64,000 bases of DNA, taken from assembly GCF_018982885.2 (NCBI RefSeq), contig NZ_CP081849.1, positions 62,001 through 126,000 on the forward strand. The letters are read 5' to 3'. Within the stretch, counting starts at the first letter, position 1. Every line of letters begins with the position of its first letter. Under the pieces are notes generated by a model, which saw only the letters and a program-made list of their open reading frames with translations, was not told the DNA's origin and ran no database searches. The position numbers were made by a program, and so were the translations under genes. Of this stretch, positions 8,523 through 17,457 are shown piece after piece. This DNA comes from Polymorphobacter megasporae (GTDB lineage: Bacteria; Pseudomonadota; Alphaproteobacteria; Sphingomonadales; Sphingomonadaceae).

Positions 8523-9307
8523 CGCGGCACCGTGCCGCAGTAGGGCGGGATCGTTCGCTGGAACATCGCGAAGATCAGCTCCCAGTCGCGCTCGGTCGCC
8601 GCGAGGTCGTAGACATCGCGCGATGTCAGCGCATAGCCGTGGTGCGTACCCGTATGGAGGCTGCGGCTGTATCGCACCGGCTGGCCTGCGAGCAGCGCCT
8701 CGAACCGCGCGATCATGTCGCCGTCGGCGGTAACGTCGCTCTCGGCATAGCCGCAGTAGAGTTCGCCGCGAAGCCGGTCGAGCGCACGGTGTGGCGATTC
8801 CGGCCGGCCTGAGATCAGGTAGCTGCCGTGGAGCGAGGCGGTTGCGACGAACCGGTCGGGCCAGAATTCGGCGGCCGAGATCGCATGCCGTCCGCCCATG
8901 CAGAAGCCGATCGCCCCGACGCGGGTCGCAAGGGCTGCGGGGTCTCGATCGGCGTGGTCGAGCACCGCGCGCGTGTCGTCGAGCACCATCGTGTCGGACA
9001 GCCGGTGCAGCGGCGCGGCGGCGATCGCGAGCTGCGCCTTATCGAGGTTGAACACCGACAGCGTTCGGCCATCGGCACCGAAGAACTGGTTCAGGACGGT
9101 CGCGTCCTCACGATGATAAAAGTCGGGCACGATGCAATAATAGCCGACGCTCGCCGCCCGCCGGGCGATTGCCATCAGCTCGTCGCGATAGCCCCAGAAA
9201 TCCATGTAAACGATGACGACCGGACAGGGGATATCGGCTTCGGGGTGGACGATGAAGCTGCGCATCGGCCCTGACGGCGTCGCGACGATGACTTCGGCCG
9301 CTTTCAT
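8519..9307 (-). CDS. Dienelactone hydrolase family protein
   Basis: A 262-residue alpha/beta hydrolase of the dienelactone hydrolase family. It has the cysteine nucleophile elbow GFCMGG, YMDFWGYRDEL near the oxyanion region, and the late acid/histidine part ending HTGTHHGYAL. Family members hydrolyse dienelactones in ring-cleavage pathways or act on other small esters. It is first in a two-gene operon with the MFS carrier, about 35 bp downstream of the hydratase-like gene on the same strand, so all three may share a transcript. Confidence 0.85.
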   Translation of the reverse strand: MKAAEVIVATPSGPMRSFIVHPEADIPCPVVIVYMDFWGYRDELMAIARRAASVGYYCIVPDFYHREDATVLNQFFGADGRTLSVFNLDKAQLAIAAAPLHRLSDTMVLDDTRAVLDHADRDPAALATRVGAIGFCMGGRHAISAAEFWPDRFVATASLHGSYLISGRPESPHRALDRLRGELYCGYAESDVTADGDMIARFEALLAGQPVRYSRSLHTGTHHGYALTSRDVYDLAATERDWELIFAMFQRTIPPYCGTVPR

Positions 9308-9341
9308 TCCGCTCCCCTTTTACCCGACGACGTACGCACAA

Positions 9342-10199
9342 TTAGGTGGTCGCCATAAAAATCGCCTCGAGCGGCTTGAAGCCGGTAAAATCGGCGACGA
9401 CCTTCACGTCGAGCGGCACCGACATGAAACCCGAGTAGGAATGCGTGGCGAGCAGCTGGCCGACGAAGAGGCCCTGTCGGCTGCGCATGACGTTGATAAG
9501 CGGGAACATCGAGATGAAGGGATCGACGAGGGGATTGCCGCCGATCGTGTCGACCATCCGCGTCTCGCCTGCGTCCATCGTCACGCGCATTTTGAGGAAA
9601 TCGACGTCCTGCCAGTCACGCACCGCTTCGCCGACGACATAGCCGCCCGAGGCGTGGTTGTCGGCGATGCCGTCGAACCGTGGATTGTCGCGATACTTGT
9701 TGACGAGCCCGCGCATGTGCGCCTGCGAATCGAAGCGGAAACGCGGCCCGATAATCTCGAACACCGGGACCGCTTCGAGACCCTCGACGATCTCCTGATA
9801 CGAATACTGCTTCTCGCGCGCCGGAAAGTCGCGCACGCAGCGGAACGCCATCTCGGGCTCGATCCAACGATGCTGTGAAATTTCCTCCGACAACACCGCC
9901 GGGCTGTCCCAGATGTCGTAGATCGGCGAGAGCATTGGCGCCTGCTGGATCCGCGCCTGAATGTAATATTTGTAACCGAGGATAGGGCGCGCGAAGAGAT
10001 CACGGACGAGGTCGGCGACCTGCTGCGCTTCGTCAATGTTGCGCGGGCTGGCGTCTGGCGGGAAACCCGTCTCGCCATCGATCTCGATCTCCTTGTGCCG
10101 CATCTTCACGATCAGCTCGGCGGCCTTGCGGATCCGCTCTGGTTCGTGCGCGAAAAGCTGCGGCAGCGGACCGCGGCCCTGGCTCGCGGTGTCGGACAT
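9342..10199 (-). CDS. 2-keto-4-pentenoate hydratase/4-oxalocrotonate decarboxylase-like (FAH-fold) protein
   Basis: A 285-residue protein resembling the hydratase branch of the FAH superfamily. Seen motifs are ILGYKYYIQARIQQAPMLSPIYD, the acidic metal-site segment WIEPEMAFRCVRDF (position of the usual ExE), and SGGYVVGEAVRDW near the usual GxxxG-N part. The C-terminal PLINVMRSRQGLFVGQLLATHSYSG is typical of the family's late domain. It probably hydrates or decarboxylates a ring-cleavage product. Sequence agreement is looser than for the neighbours, so the exact reaction is open. It is divergent from the flavin monooxygenase gene. Confidence 0.7.
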   Translation of the reverse strand: MSDTASQGRGPLPQLFAHEPERIRKAAELIVKMRHKEIEIDGETGFPPDASPRNIDEAQQVADLVRDLFARPILGYKYYIQARIQQAPMLSPIYDIWDSPAVLSEEISQHRWIEPEMAFRCVRDFPAREKQYSYQEIVEGLEAVPVFEIIGPRFRFDSQAHMRGLVNKYRDNPRFDGIADNHASGGYVVGEAVRDWQDVDFLKMRVTMDAGETRMVDTIGGNPLVDPFISMFPLINVMRSRQGLFVGQLLATHSYSGFMSVPLDVKVVADFTGFKPLEAIFMATT

Positions 10200-10237
10200 A
10201 GCTTGACCCCCCTGCTCGGTCCCGGTGGAGGGAACTC

Positions 10238-10300
10238 GTTGCTATCGATCAACGCGCACCGCCGCCCCCACAAGTCGCTATCGTCGATAGCTGCTATCGT
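10238..10300. promoter_or_regulatory. Candidate operator: repeated GCTATCG heptamers in divergent promoter region
   Basis: Between the divergent hydratase-like and monooxygenase genes the heptamer GCTATCG occurs at 10241-10247, 10277-10283 and 10293-10299, and inverted (CGATAGC) at 10285-10291. The two middle copies form the palindrome GCTATCGTCGATAGC with a 1-bp centre. The clustering in a 190-bp divergent control region suggests a binding site for a regulator of this cluster, perhaps the GntR protein. That assignment is inference. Confidence 0.45.
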
Positions 10301-10385
10301 CTGCATCGATTCGACGGCGATGCATCGGCTTCATAGGCGGGTAGTCTGCTGGCCGCAGACCGCTGCAATCGGTCGGCTGGAGGCA

Positions 10386-11519
10386 ATGATCGTGATCGTG
10401 CGAAAGGTATTGGTGGTCGGGGCCGGTCTCGCCGGTCTCTCGGCGGCGATTGCGCTCGCCCGGCGTGGCGCAGAAGTGACGATCGTCACGCTCGACGACC
10501 GCGCCGAAGGGACCTCGATCACGATCACCAACCGCGCGGTCGACGCCATCGAAGCGCTGGGCGTGCTCGACGCGTGCATCGCCGCGGGTCTGACACCTGC
10601 GGACGGCAAGTCGCTATTTTCGGCAATGTGGGACGGGGCGGGCAACCCCCTCCCGTTGTCGGCACCGCCGGTGCCGGCAACGCGTCTCCCTGCCTATATC
10701 GCCATCTACCGGCCCGATCTCGGCCGCATCCTAACCGACGCCGCGGTCGCCGCCGGGGTGACTATGCGCACCGGACTCTCGTTCACCGGGCTCGCCGATG
10801 GGGGCGGCCACGTCGACGTTACGTTCGGCGACGGCACGAACGCGACGTTCGACCTAGTCGTCGGGGCCGACGGCGCGCATTCGGCGGTCCGCCGCGTGAT
10901 CCACCCCGGCATCGAGCCGACCTACACCGGCTGGATGAGCTTCCGGATCGTCCTCGAAGACGGTCCCGAGGGGCCGCCGGGCTTTTACACGCTGCCCGCG
11001 GGGACCGGCATGCTGGCAACGGTCCGGCTGCCGGGTAACCGCCTCTATCTCGCGGCGGGCAAGCGGATGGACCACCGCCGCATCGACCACAGTGAAGCAG
11101 TGGAACTGCTCGATAGCGTGCTCGCGCAATATACCGCGCCGCTGATCCGCGGCATCCGCGACCAGCTGCGCAACGAGCCGCCCGTCGTCGCGCGTCCGTT
11201 CGAATACGTGCTCGTGCCGCAGCCATGGCACCGCGGCCGCGTGACGATCATTGGCGATGCCGCGCACGCGACGACGCCCAACCTCGCGTCGGGAGGCAGC
11301 ATCGCGCTCGAGGACGGAGTCGTGCTGGCGGAGGAACTCGACCGGGCCGAAAGCGTCGCGGCCGGGCTCGATGCCTTCATGGTGCGGCGGTATAACCGCT
11401 GCGCGATGGTCGTCGAGACCAGCCTCGCGATGATGCGCAGCGCAGACTCCGGTTCGGGGTCGACCGACAATACCACGCTCCGGAGCAAGGCGCTTGCCGA
11501 GCTCGTCAAACCCTACTGA
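10386..11519 (+). CDS. FAD-dependent monooxygenase (class A flavoprotein hydroxylase)
   Basis: A 377-residue flavin monooxygenase of the salicylate/3-hydroxybenzoate hydroxylase type. It shows the N-terminal Rossmann GAGLAGLSAAIALARRG, the DG motif LVVGADGAHSAVRR in the middle, and the second FAD motif IIGDAAHATTPNLASGG near residue 285. A CTGGAGGCA ribosome site precedes the ATG at 10386; the open frame upstream would overlap the divergent gene. It hydroxylates an aromatic ring with NAD(P)H and O2. A route from 3-hydroxybenzoate or salicylate to gentisate would fit the cluster but is not proven by sequence. Confidence 0.85.
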   Translation: MIVIVRKVLVVGAGLAGLSAAIALARRGAEVTIVTLDDRAEGTSITITNRAVDAIEALGVLDACIAAGLTPADGKSLFSAMWDGAGNPLPLSAPPVPATRLPAYIAIYRPDLGRILTDAAVAAGVTMRTGLSFTGLADGGGHVDVTFGDGTNATFDLVVGADGAHSAVRRVIHPGIEPTYTGWMSFRIVLEDGPEGPPGFYTLPAGTGMLATVRLPGNRLYLAAGKRMDHRRIDHSEAVELLDSVLAQYTAPLIRGIRDQLRNEPPVVARPFEYVLVPQPWHRGRVTIIGDAAHATTPNLASGGSIALEDGVVLAEELDRAESVAAGLDAFMVRRYNRCAMVVETSLAMMRSADSGSGSTDNTTLRSKALAELVKPY

Positions 11520-11564
11520 TTGCGGGTGGTCGACCTGCAGCCCCGCGCAAGCCAAGGAGATGCG

Positions 11565-12350
11565 ATGACCCGCCCCACCGCCTTGATCACCGGCGCGTCC
11601 GCCGGCATCGGTGCCGAGTTCGCCCGACAGCTCGCGTCGCGTGGGCATGACCTCGTGCTCGTCGCGCGCCGTGAGGATTGGCTGCGCGACGTCGCGGCGG
11701 GATTGGCAACCGATTGCGAAATCCTCGTCGCCGACCTCGAAACCGATGACGGCGTCACTCGGGTCGAGGCCCGGATCGCCGATGGTCCTCCGCTCGCGCT
11801 CATCATCAACAATGCCGGTTTTGCCGCGAGGGGCCGAGTCGCGACGCTCGACGCCGAGCGGTTGGCGACGATGCTGCGCCTCAACGTCATCGCACTAAGC
11901 CGGTTGTCGCACGCCGCGATGCAGCGGATGACGGCAGACGGCACTGGCGCGATCATCAATGTCGGCTCGGGAACAGCCTTGATTCAAATCCCGGGCAATG
12001 CGGGTTACGGCGCGTCGAAGAGTTATGTAATGGCCTTCACCCGGCACATGCAGGCCGAGGCAGCCGGAACCGGGGTTGCCGTGCAACTGCTCATTCCCGG
12101 GGTCATCGCGACTGATTTCCACAGCATCGCCGCGACTTCGCTGGACCGCTACCCGCCCGAGATGGTGATGCAGACGCGCGACCTCGTCGCGGCATCGCTA
12201 ACCGCTCTCGATCGGGGCGAGGCGGTGTGTATCCCGTCGCTTGGCGAAGTCAGGCTATGGCACGAGTGGAAGACCGCCGAAGCCGCGCTCGCGACGAACG
12301 TCTCGCGGCGAAAGCCAGCCGACCGGTACCGATTCAAACGTAACGCCTGA
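11565..12350 (+). CDS. SDR family oxidoreductase
   Basis: A 261-residue classical short-chain dehydrogenase/reductase. It has the nucleotide-binding GASAGIGAEFARQLASRGH, the NNAG segment (IINNAGFAARG), and the active-site YGASKSY (YxxxK) after IINVGSGTAL. The start is fixed by AAGGAGA just upstream of the ATG at 11565. It lies 45 bp after the monooxygenase and is probably in the same transcript. The substrate is unknown; membership of the catabolic cluster suggests a hydroxy or keto intermediate. Confidence 0.87.
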   Translation: MTRPTALITGASAGIGAEFARQLASRGHDLVLVARREDWLRDVAAGLATDCEILVADLETDDGVTRVEARIADGPPLALIINNAGFAARGRVATLDAERLATMLRLNVIALSRLSHAAMQRMTADGTGAIINVGSGTALIQIPGNAGYGASKSYVMAFTRHMQAEAAGTGVAVQLLIPGVIATDFHSIAATSLDRYPPEMVMQTRDLVAASLTALDRGEAVCIPSLGEVRLWHEWKTAEAALATNVSRRKPADRYRFKRNA

Positions 12351-12913
12351 CCCCGACAGCGTCCACCCTTGTGACGTCCTGTGTCCCCGTACGCTTTATC
12401 GCTCAGTGAAGTTGCTGTCGAAATCGATCGCTCCGGGCACACGATTGTCGTTTGACAATTATGTTGGCCGGGGTCGAGACCGGGGGCCACCGGTCGTGCT
12501 CTCAATAAACATGTTTTCATTACACCTGCGTTAAATCCGCGCGCCGCGACCGAGATTGCGAGACGATTACGATCGTAGGCGATCGACGCCAGCAAGCGAG
12601 AATTCGGAGAGCAACCTGCGCACGGTCCCGTTTGGGGCCGCTTGCTGCCCGGCAGGTTTCGGGCGTCGAATGCGGGAAAGCTGCCACTGCATTGATCTAC
12701 GATCGGCGGCCCTGACGCGGTTTTAAGGTCGTTAATCGCAGAAGCATCAGCAATTCAAAAAAGCAAGATACTGCCTTGCGCTCCTACAGCGCAGATGGTG
12801 ACGCAATCGTCCCTAACTGAGCAATGGCCCATTTAATATCGGCGACAGACGGATTGTTTACCATGTATTAATTCATTTTTTCGCGAAAACCTACTCGCGA
12901 AGTATATTAGTGA
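12351..12913. other. 563-bp intergenic region
   Basis: No credible gene. The right half (about 12720-12905) becomes AT-rich compared with its surroundings and probably holds the promoter of the bacteriophytochrome gene. I see no RNA gene or clear terminator. Confidence 0.4.
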
Positions 12914-15829
12914 ATGATAGGTTCTAGCTTAATGCGTCTCAAGGAGCATCGGCGCATGAGAGTTAAATTGCGCGAACTAAAGCGGTCGATTGCTTCTTTC
13001 GCGACCTGCGAACAGGAAGCAATTCATACGCCGAATGTGATCCAGGGGCATGGCGCGGTTTTGCTCGCAGACTGCAGCAGTCGCCGGATCACCCACGCCA
13101 GTGCCAACCTCGAGGAGATCCTTGGATGCCCACCTGCGTGGGCGATCGGCCACACGCTCGAGGATGTCGTGGGTAAAGCCGACTTGACCCACACCGCGAC
13201 CGAGCAGGGCGAGAGCGGCGCTTCGATCGGCGAAGTTATCAGCGTGCGGGGGGAGGGTGGCCGGTTGCTCAACCTTCAAGCGCATCGGTCGGGGTCATAC
13301 ATCTTCGTGGACCTGCAGCCGGCGATGGATGTGCTGGAGGTGTCGCCTTTGACCGCGGTTCACCCCCTTCTTGAAATGTTCATGCACGCCAGATCGCGCA
13401 CGCAAATTTGCGAACTTGCCGTAAAGGGGCTGCGGAGCCTGTCGGGCTTTGACCGCGTAATGGCGTATCGATTCAACACCGTCGGCGACGGCACCATTAT
13501 CGCCGAGTCGAAAATCGACGCTCTCGACGCGTTTCTCGGCATGACCTACCCGGCAGCCGATATTCCGCCACAGGCGAGGCGGCTGTTTATGCTCAACCGT
13601 GTCGGCGCGATCGCCGATTTCGGCTACGATCCGGTCCCGCTGCTCGTCGATCCGGCTTTCGACGACGGCATGCCGATTGACATGACCCAGAGTGCTCTGC
13701 GCGGCGTGTCGCCGATCCACTGCCAGTACATGCGCAACATGAACGTCGCCGCAAGCTTGACGATTTCACTGGTCCACGGGGACCAGTTATGGGGCATGTT
13801 GGTCTGCCACCATAATCTGCCGCGTATCGTTGGGCCAGAGCTCCGATCGGTCGCCAGATTACTCGGGCAAATCATGTCGCTGCTAATTGGTAATCTGGGC
13901 GAAGCCGAAGCCTATATCGATCGATTGGCACGACAGGCCGCGCTGCAGACGCTTGTTGAAGCGATCTCTGGTGGTCGGCCTTTCGGCGACGGCCTGATGC
14001 TGGCCGGCCCGGCGTTGCTGCAGTTGGTTGATGCCGGCGGCGTCATCATCCGGTCTGGAGATGAAAGACGTTGTTATGGCGTTCTTCCACCATTGGCCTC
14101 TCAACAGCAGATATGGGCATATTTCGAACGAACGGCTGACGGCGCGATCGTCGCTGCCGATGATCTCGGCGTGCGACTTGCGGGAGATGCCGAATGCTTT
14201 CTGGCCGGCAGCGGCGCCATGATCATGCGGTTTGGTTCGAGTGTCGATGAGTCTATCCTGTGGTTTCGGCCCGAACTGAAGCGCAACATTGTTTGGGGAG
14301 GAGATCCTGCAAAGCATCACTCCGTCGATCCATCAACCGGTCGACTGTCACCACGCGAGTCGTTTGCGGCCTGGAACGAAACGACAAGCGGTCACTCAGC
14401 GCCCTGGACGGCAGCCGATCTGACGATCGCCGGCGATCTTCGTCTTGCGATTCAAGCCGAGATGTCGGCGCGTGCCAGCGCCGGCCTCGCCAAGCTTCGG
14501 CATTTCGATCCCCTAACCGGCTTGGCCAATCGCCGCCGGATGGAAGAGCGACTTCGGGAAATGTCAACCGACAGCACCGATAGTTCCAAGGTGAGCGTGC
14601 TGTTCCTCGATCTGGATCGGTTCAAAGCGGTGAATGATTCGGTCGGGCACGCCGCGGGGGACATGCTGCTCATCCAAGTCGCCGAACGTCTGCTAGCAGT
14701 ATCAGGCCCGAGGCACATGGTTTCGCGTCTGGGCGGCGACGAATTTGTCGTCCTCTCACAGGGATTGGACGAAAGCGGTGTCTGCGATCTTGCTGCGCGT
14801 ATCCTCGCGACACTTGAACTGCCATTCGATCTCAATGGTCATGCTGCCCACGTCTCGGCAAGCATTGGCCTGGCGATGGCGGAAGCGGTCGGCGCGCTCG
14901 ATATCTTGCAGGCGGCAGATATGGCGATGTACGAGGCTAAGCAGCGAGGCGGTAACCGCCATGCAATTTTTCAACAAGCAATTTACGACCATGCCGTGCG
15001 CAAGTTCGAGCTCGACCACGACTTGCGCAAGGCAGTCAATGAAACCGGGCAGCTGATGCTCGTCTATCAGCCTCTGTTCTCTCTCAAGAATGCCGATCAC
15101 CGGCTGATCGGCTTCGAGGCATTGCTGCGCTGGCGTCATCCTCGGCTCGGCTGGGTGTCGCCGGATATGTTTATTCCCCTCGCCGAAAAATCGGGCGTTA
15201 TCATCCCGCTAGGCGACTGGATTATCGTGACCGCAACGCGCCAAGCGAAGGCCATGCGCGATGCGGTCGATGACATCGACCTGGTGCTGACGATCAACGT
15301 CTCGGTACGGCAGCTTGCCGAGCCCGGCTTCGACCGGCGTCTGGCTTCGATTTTACTCGAAGCGGAGCTACCGGCGTCGGCAATATGTCTTGAGGTCACC
15401 GAATCGATGGTAAGTGACAAGGAAATTGCAGTCGTCTTGCGGAACATCCGATCCCTCGGCGTCAGAATTGCCATTGACGACTTCGGTACCGGCTTTTCGT
15501 CCTTGTCATATCTGCGTCGGCTGCCCGCCGATATCGTCAAGCTCGACAGCAGCTTTCTTGATCAGTCCGACGAAGACCGCGACGATGTCGATTTCGTCGG
15601 CGCGGTCGTTGCGCTTATCCATGCCGCGGGCATGACCGTCATTCAGGAAGGGGTCGAGACTTCCGATCAACTTGCCATTATTAAGGTCTCGGGGGCTGAC
15701 ATGGTTCAGGGGTTCATGTTCGGTCGCCCGCTGCTGGCGCCGGATGCGATGAAACTCGCCCGCAAAGGTCGGACCGGCCCCAATCAGAACGAGACTTCGC
15801 GTGGTTCCGAACATCAGCGGGCTCGGTAG
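12914..15829 (+). CDS. Bacteriophytochrome with GGDEF and EAL domains
   Basis: A 971-residue red/far-red photoreceptor fused to cyclic-di-GMP enzymes. Near residue 32 is the biliverdin-attachment cysteine in a CEQEAIHTPNVIQGHG context (PAS/P2). The GAF domain has YPAADIPPQARRLF, a PxSDIP-type chromophore motif with A for S. The PHY domain has PRESFAAWNE...SAPW, the tongue. An intact RLGGDEF motif lies at about residue 604 and GFEALLRW (EAL) at about 733, followed by the catalytic-type segments TESMVSD, IDDFGTGFSS and QEGVET. Both output domains look active, so light could set the direction of c-di-GMP turnover. The heme oxygenase for its chromophore is directly downstream. Confidence 0.93.
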   Translation: MIGSSLMRLKEHRRMRVKLRELKRSIASFATCEQEAIHTPNVIQGHGAVLLADCSSRRITHASANLEEILGCPPAWAIGHTLEDVVGKADLTHTATEQGESGASIGEVISVRGEGGRLLNLQAHRSGSYIFVDLQPAMDVLEVSPLTAVHPLLEMFMHARSRTQICELAVKGLRSLSGFDRVMAYRFNTVGDGTIIAESKIDALDAFLGMTYPAADIPPQARRLFMLNRVGAIADFGYDPVPLLVDPAFDDGMPIDMTQSALRGVSPIHCQYMRNMNVAASLTISLVHGDQLWGMLVCHHNLPRIVGPELRSVARLLGQIMSLLIGNLGEAEAYIDRLARQAALQTLVEAISGGRPFGDGLMLAGPALLQLVDAGGVIIRSGDERRCYGVLPPLASQQQIWAYFERTADGAIVAADDLGVRLAGDAECFLAGSGAMIMRFGSSVDESILWFRPELKRNIVWGGDPAKHHSVDPSTGRLSPRESFAAWNETTSGHSAPWTAADLTIAGDLRLAIQAEMSARASAGLAKLRHFDPLTGLANRRRMEERLREMSTDSTDSSKVSVLFLDLDRFKAVNDSVGHAAGDMLLIQVAERLLAVSGPRHMVSRLGGDEFVVLSQGLDESGVCDLAARILATLELPFDLNGHAAHVSASIGLAMAEAVGALDILQAADMAMYEAKQRGGNRHAIFQQAIYDHAVRKFELDHDLRKAVNETGQLMLVYQPLFSLKNADHRLIGFEALLRWRHPRLGWVSPDMFIPLAEKSGVIIPLGDWIIVTATRQAKAMRDAVDDIDLVLTINVSVRQLAEPGFDRRLASILLEAELPASAICLEVTESMVSDKEIAVVLRNIRSLGVRIAIDDFGTGFSSLSYLRRLPADIVKLDSSFLDQSDEDRDDVDFVGAVVALIHAAGMTVIQEGVETSDQLAIIKVSGADMVQGFMFGRPLLAPDAMKLARKGRTGPNQNETSRGSEHQRAR

Positions 15830-15925
15830 ATGCCAGCTCTATCTCTGCAATTCCCATCGAGAGTGATAAATTTGCTAGATCCAGGACGAACATCTCCATA
15901 TTCGCTGACGGCGATCAGAGAAATA

Positions 15926-16465
15926 ATGCCGAAGCCCGGCCTGCAGGATAGCGCGATCGGGCGTCTGCGCGACGCGACCTCCTCGTTTCACGTAAATGTC
16001 GATAAAGAATACAGCCGCTTTGATTTAGCCGACAAGACCGGTTACGGGCGCTTTCTTCTCGCCCAGACGCAGGCGACAGGCGCTGCAGAAGCATGCCTAG
16101 TTCTCGACCAGACGCTACCGGCCTGGCGGCCGCGCGCGCCGCTGCTTGCCGAGGATCTTAGATTGCTGGGACTGACCGCGCCACGGCTACTTCGCTTCGC
16201 GCCGCAAGACCGCGACGGTTGGTTGTGGGGCGTGCTGTACGTCCTCGAAGGGTCCCGCCTCGGCGGCGCCGTACTGGTCAAGCGATTGTCGGCCGACGTA
16301 CCGAGCGCCTTTTTGTCATCACGACATCGCGCCGGAGAATGGCGGACGCTCGTCTGCTCGATCGACGCCCTTGGGGCTCGTCAAGGACAGGTTTGGCTCG
16401 ACGCCGCGATCGAAGGCGCGCGTGACTGCTTTAATCTCCATGTGCGCGCGGCGGCCTCGCAGTAA
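15926..16465 (+). CDS. bphO: Biliverdin-producing heme oxygenase (BphO-like)
   Basis: A 180-residue heme oxygenase, the usual BphO length. It begins with GRLRDATSSFHVNVDKEYS, where the histidine is the expected heme ligand, and has the diagnostic GVLYVLEGSRLGGAVLVKRL of the bacterial phytochrome-associated type. It makes biliverdin IXa from heme for the phytochrome encoded immediately upstream. The frame is open back to an ATG at 15830 that directly follows the phytochrome stop, but the conserved part begins after the ATG at 15926, which I prefer. Confidence 0.88.
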   Translation: MPKPGLQDSAIGRLRDATSSFHVNVDKEYSRFDLADKTGYGRFLLAQTQATGAAEACLVLDQTLPAWRPRAPLLAEDLRLLGLTAPRLLRFAPQDRDGWLWGVLYVLEGSRLGGAVLVKRLSADVPSAFLSSRHRAGEWRTLVCSIDALGARQGQVWLDAAIEGARDCFNLHVRAAASQ

Positions 16466-17031
16466 TAACGATCGAGGAGAAGATCATTTTGGGAGAGCCA
16501 AACGTGGATTTACCGCTGCGAGATCGACAATTTCTCGAAGCGCGATCGCAACCTCGCCGGAGTTGACCTGCGGGTATAAGCAAGCCCGAACGCCTACGAT
16601 TGCGGCCGATAAAGCTCGCGAATGCGTTAGAACCTCGCTCGAAGTCCGTGAAATGTACGCACGGCATATTTCCGTAATATCGGAAGAGAGCCGCCGAGCG
16701 CTCGATGCCTTAGCGCTGGTCCCAGCGCAGACCGCTGGGGGGCCGTTACCGGACTGGCGGCTTTCGGCACCGAACTTGGGAAAAGCTGACATTCGCCGAC
16801 AAGCGATTTTGCTGGCAGCTGCTGACGTCCGTCTAAGCCGCTCATCGGCGTTCTACCGATCCCTGAAATCGGACGTCAATTTCATCATTCTTAGACGGCG
16901 TCCGAATGGCCGACTTATTGGACGAAGCCGTCGTTCGGGAATACGTCCGTGAATGTCGGGTTCGACGCATTGTCGCCATTCGCTGCGGCAACTCTTAGGG
17001 TCGGCCCACAGGTGACCGACAATGCGACCAG
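16466..17031. other. 566-bp region without a recognisable gene
   Basis: Short open frames exist on both strands, for example a 102-codon one at 16484-16792 on the minus strand, but none has a family signature or good ribosome site. It could be a degraded gene or spacer. Confidence 0.35.
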
Positions 17032-17457
17032 TCAGATCCGTGCCATCTGCGCCGGCTCGCTTGCCGCGAAGCCGAGACCGGTATGGGCTGGTCCCGGGTG
17101 ACAGAGCGGAATGGGATTCCCCTCACGGCGCATCCGCTCGATCGCCTCCGGCCAAGATGGAAGTTCATCGCCGTCCTGAACCCACCGAACGGTGCTGGCC
17201 TCGTCACCCCACGCGCTCATCTTGGGCATCGCAGTGCGGTGGGCACCGCCGATGACATACGCCAGGAGTGCAGCCTCGTCGCGCCACACGCTCGTCGTCC
17301 AATAGGCGTGATCCCGATCGTGGCGTAGCGCCCCGGCCAAATAGCCGTCGCTTCTTCTGATCTGCGCCAGGCAGCGTTGCGCATGGATCAGAAAGAAGGG
17401 CAGAAACCGCAGGCTGCGAACGCGGAAGCGGGTGACGCTGACGACGAAGCCGCTCAC
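17032..17457 (-). CDS. Small ABM/DUF3291-like monooxygenase-fold protein
   Basis: A 141-residue protein. FVVSVTRFRVRSLRFLPFFL, the mid-chain YWTTSVWRDEAALLAYV and the later AHRTAMPKMSAWGDEAS suggest the dimeric ferredoxin-like fold of antibiotic-biosynthesis-monooxygenase/DUF3291-type proteins (spheroidene-monooxygenase-like pattern). No catalytic activity can be read from it. Its ATG overlaps the stop of the upstream oxidoreductase by 4 bp, so it is coupled to that gene. Confidence 0.65.
   Translation of the reverse strand: MSGFVVSVTRFRVRSLRFLPFFLIHAQRCLAQIRRSDGYLAGALRHDRDHAYWTTSVWRDEAALLAYVIGGAHRTAMPKMSAWGDEASTVRWVQDGDELPSWPEAIERMRREGNPIPLCHPGPAHTGLGFAASEPAQMARI

Noticed and set aside
16371-16952. 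193-codon plus-strand frame after the heme oxygenase
   Set aside because: It overlaps the end of the heme oxygenase gene in another frame, has no ribosome site and no domain.
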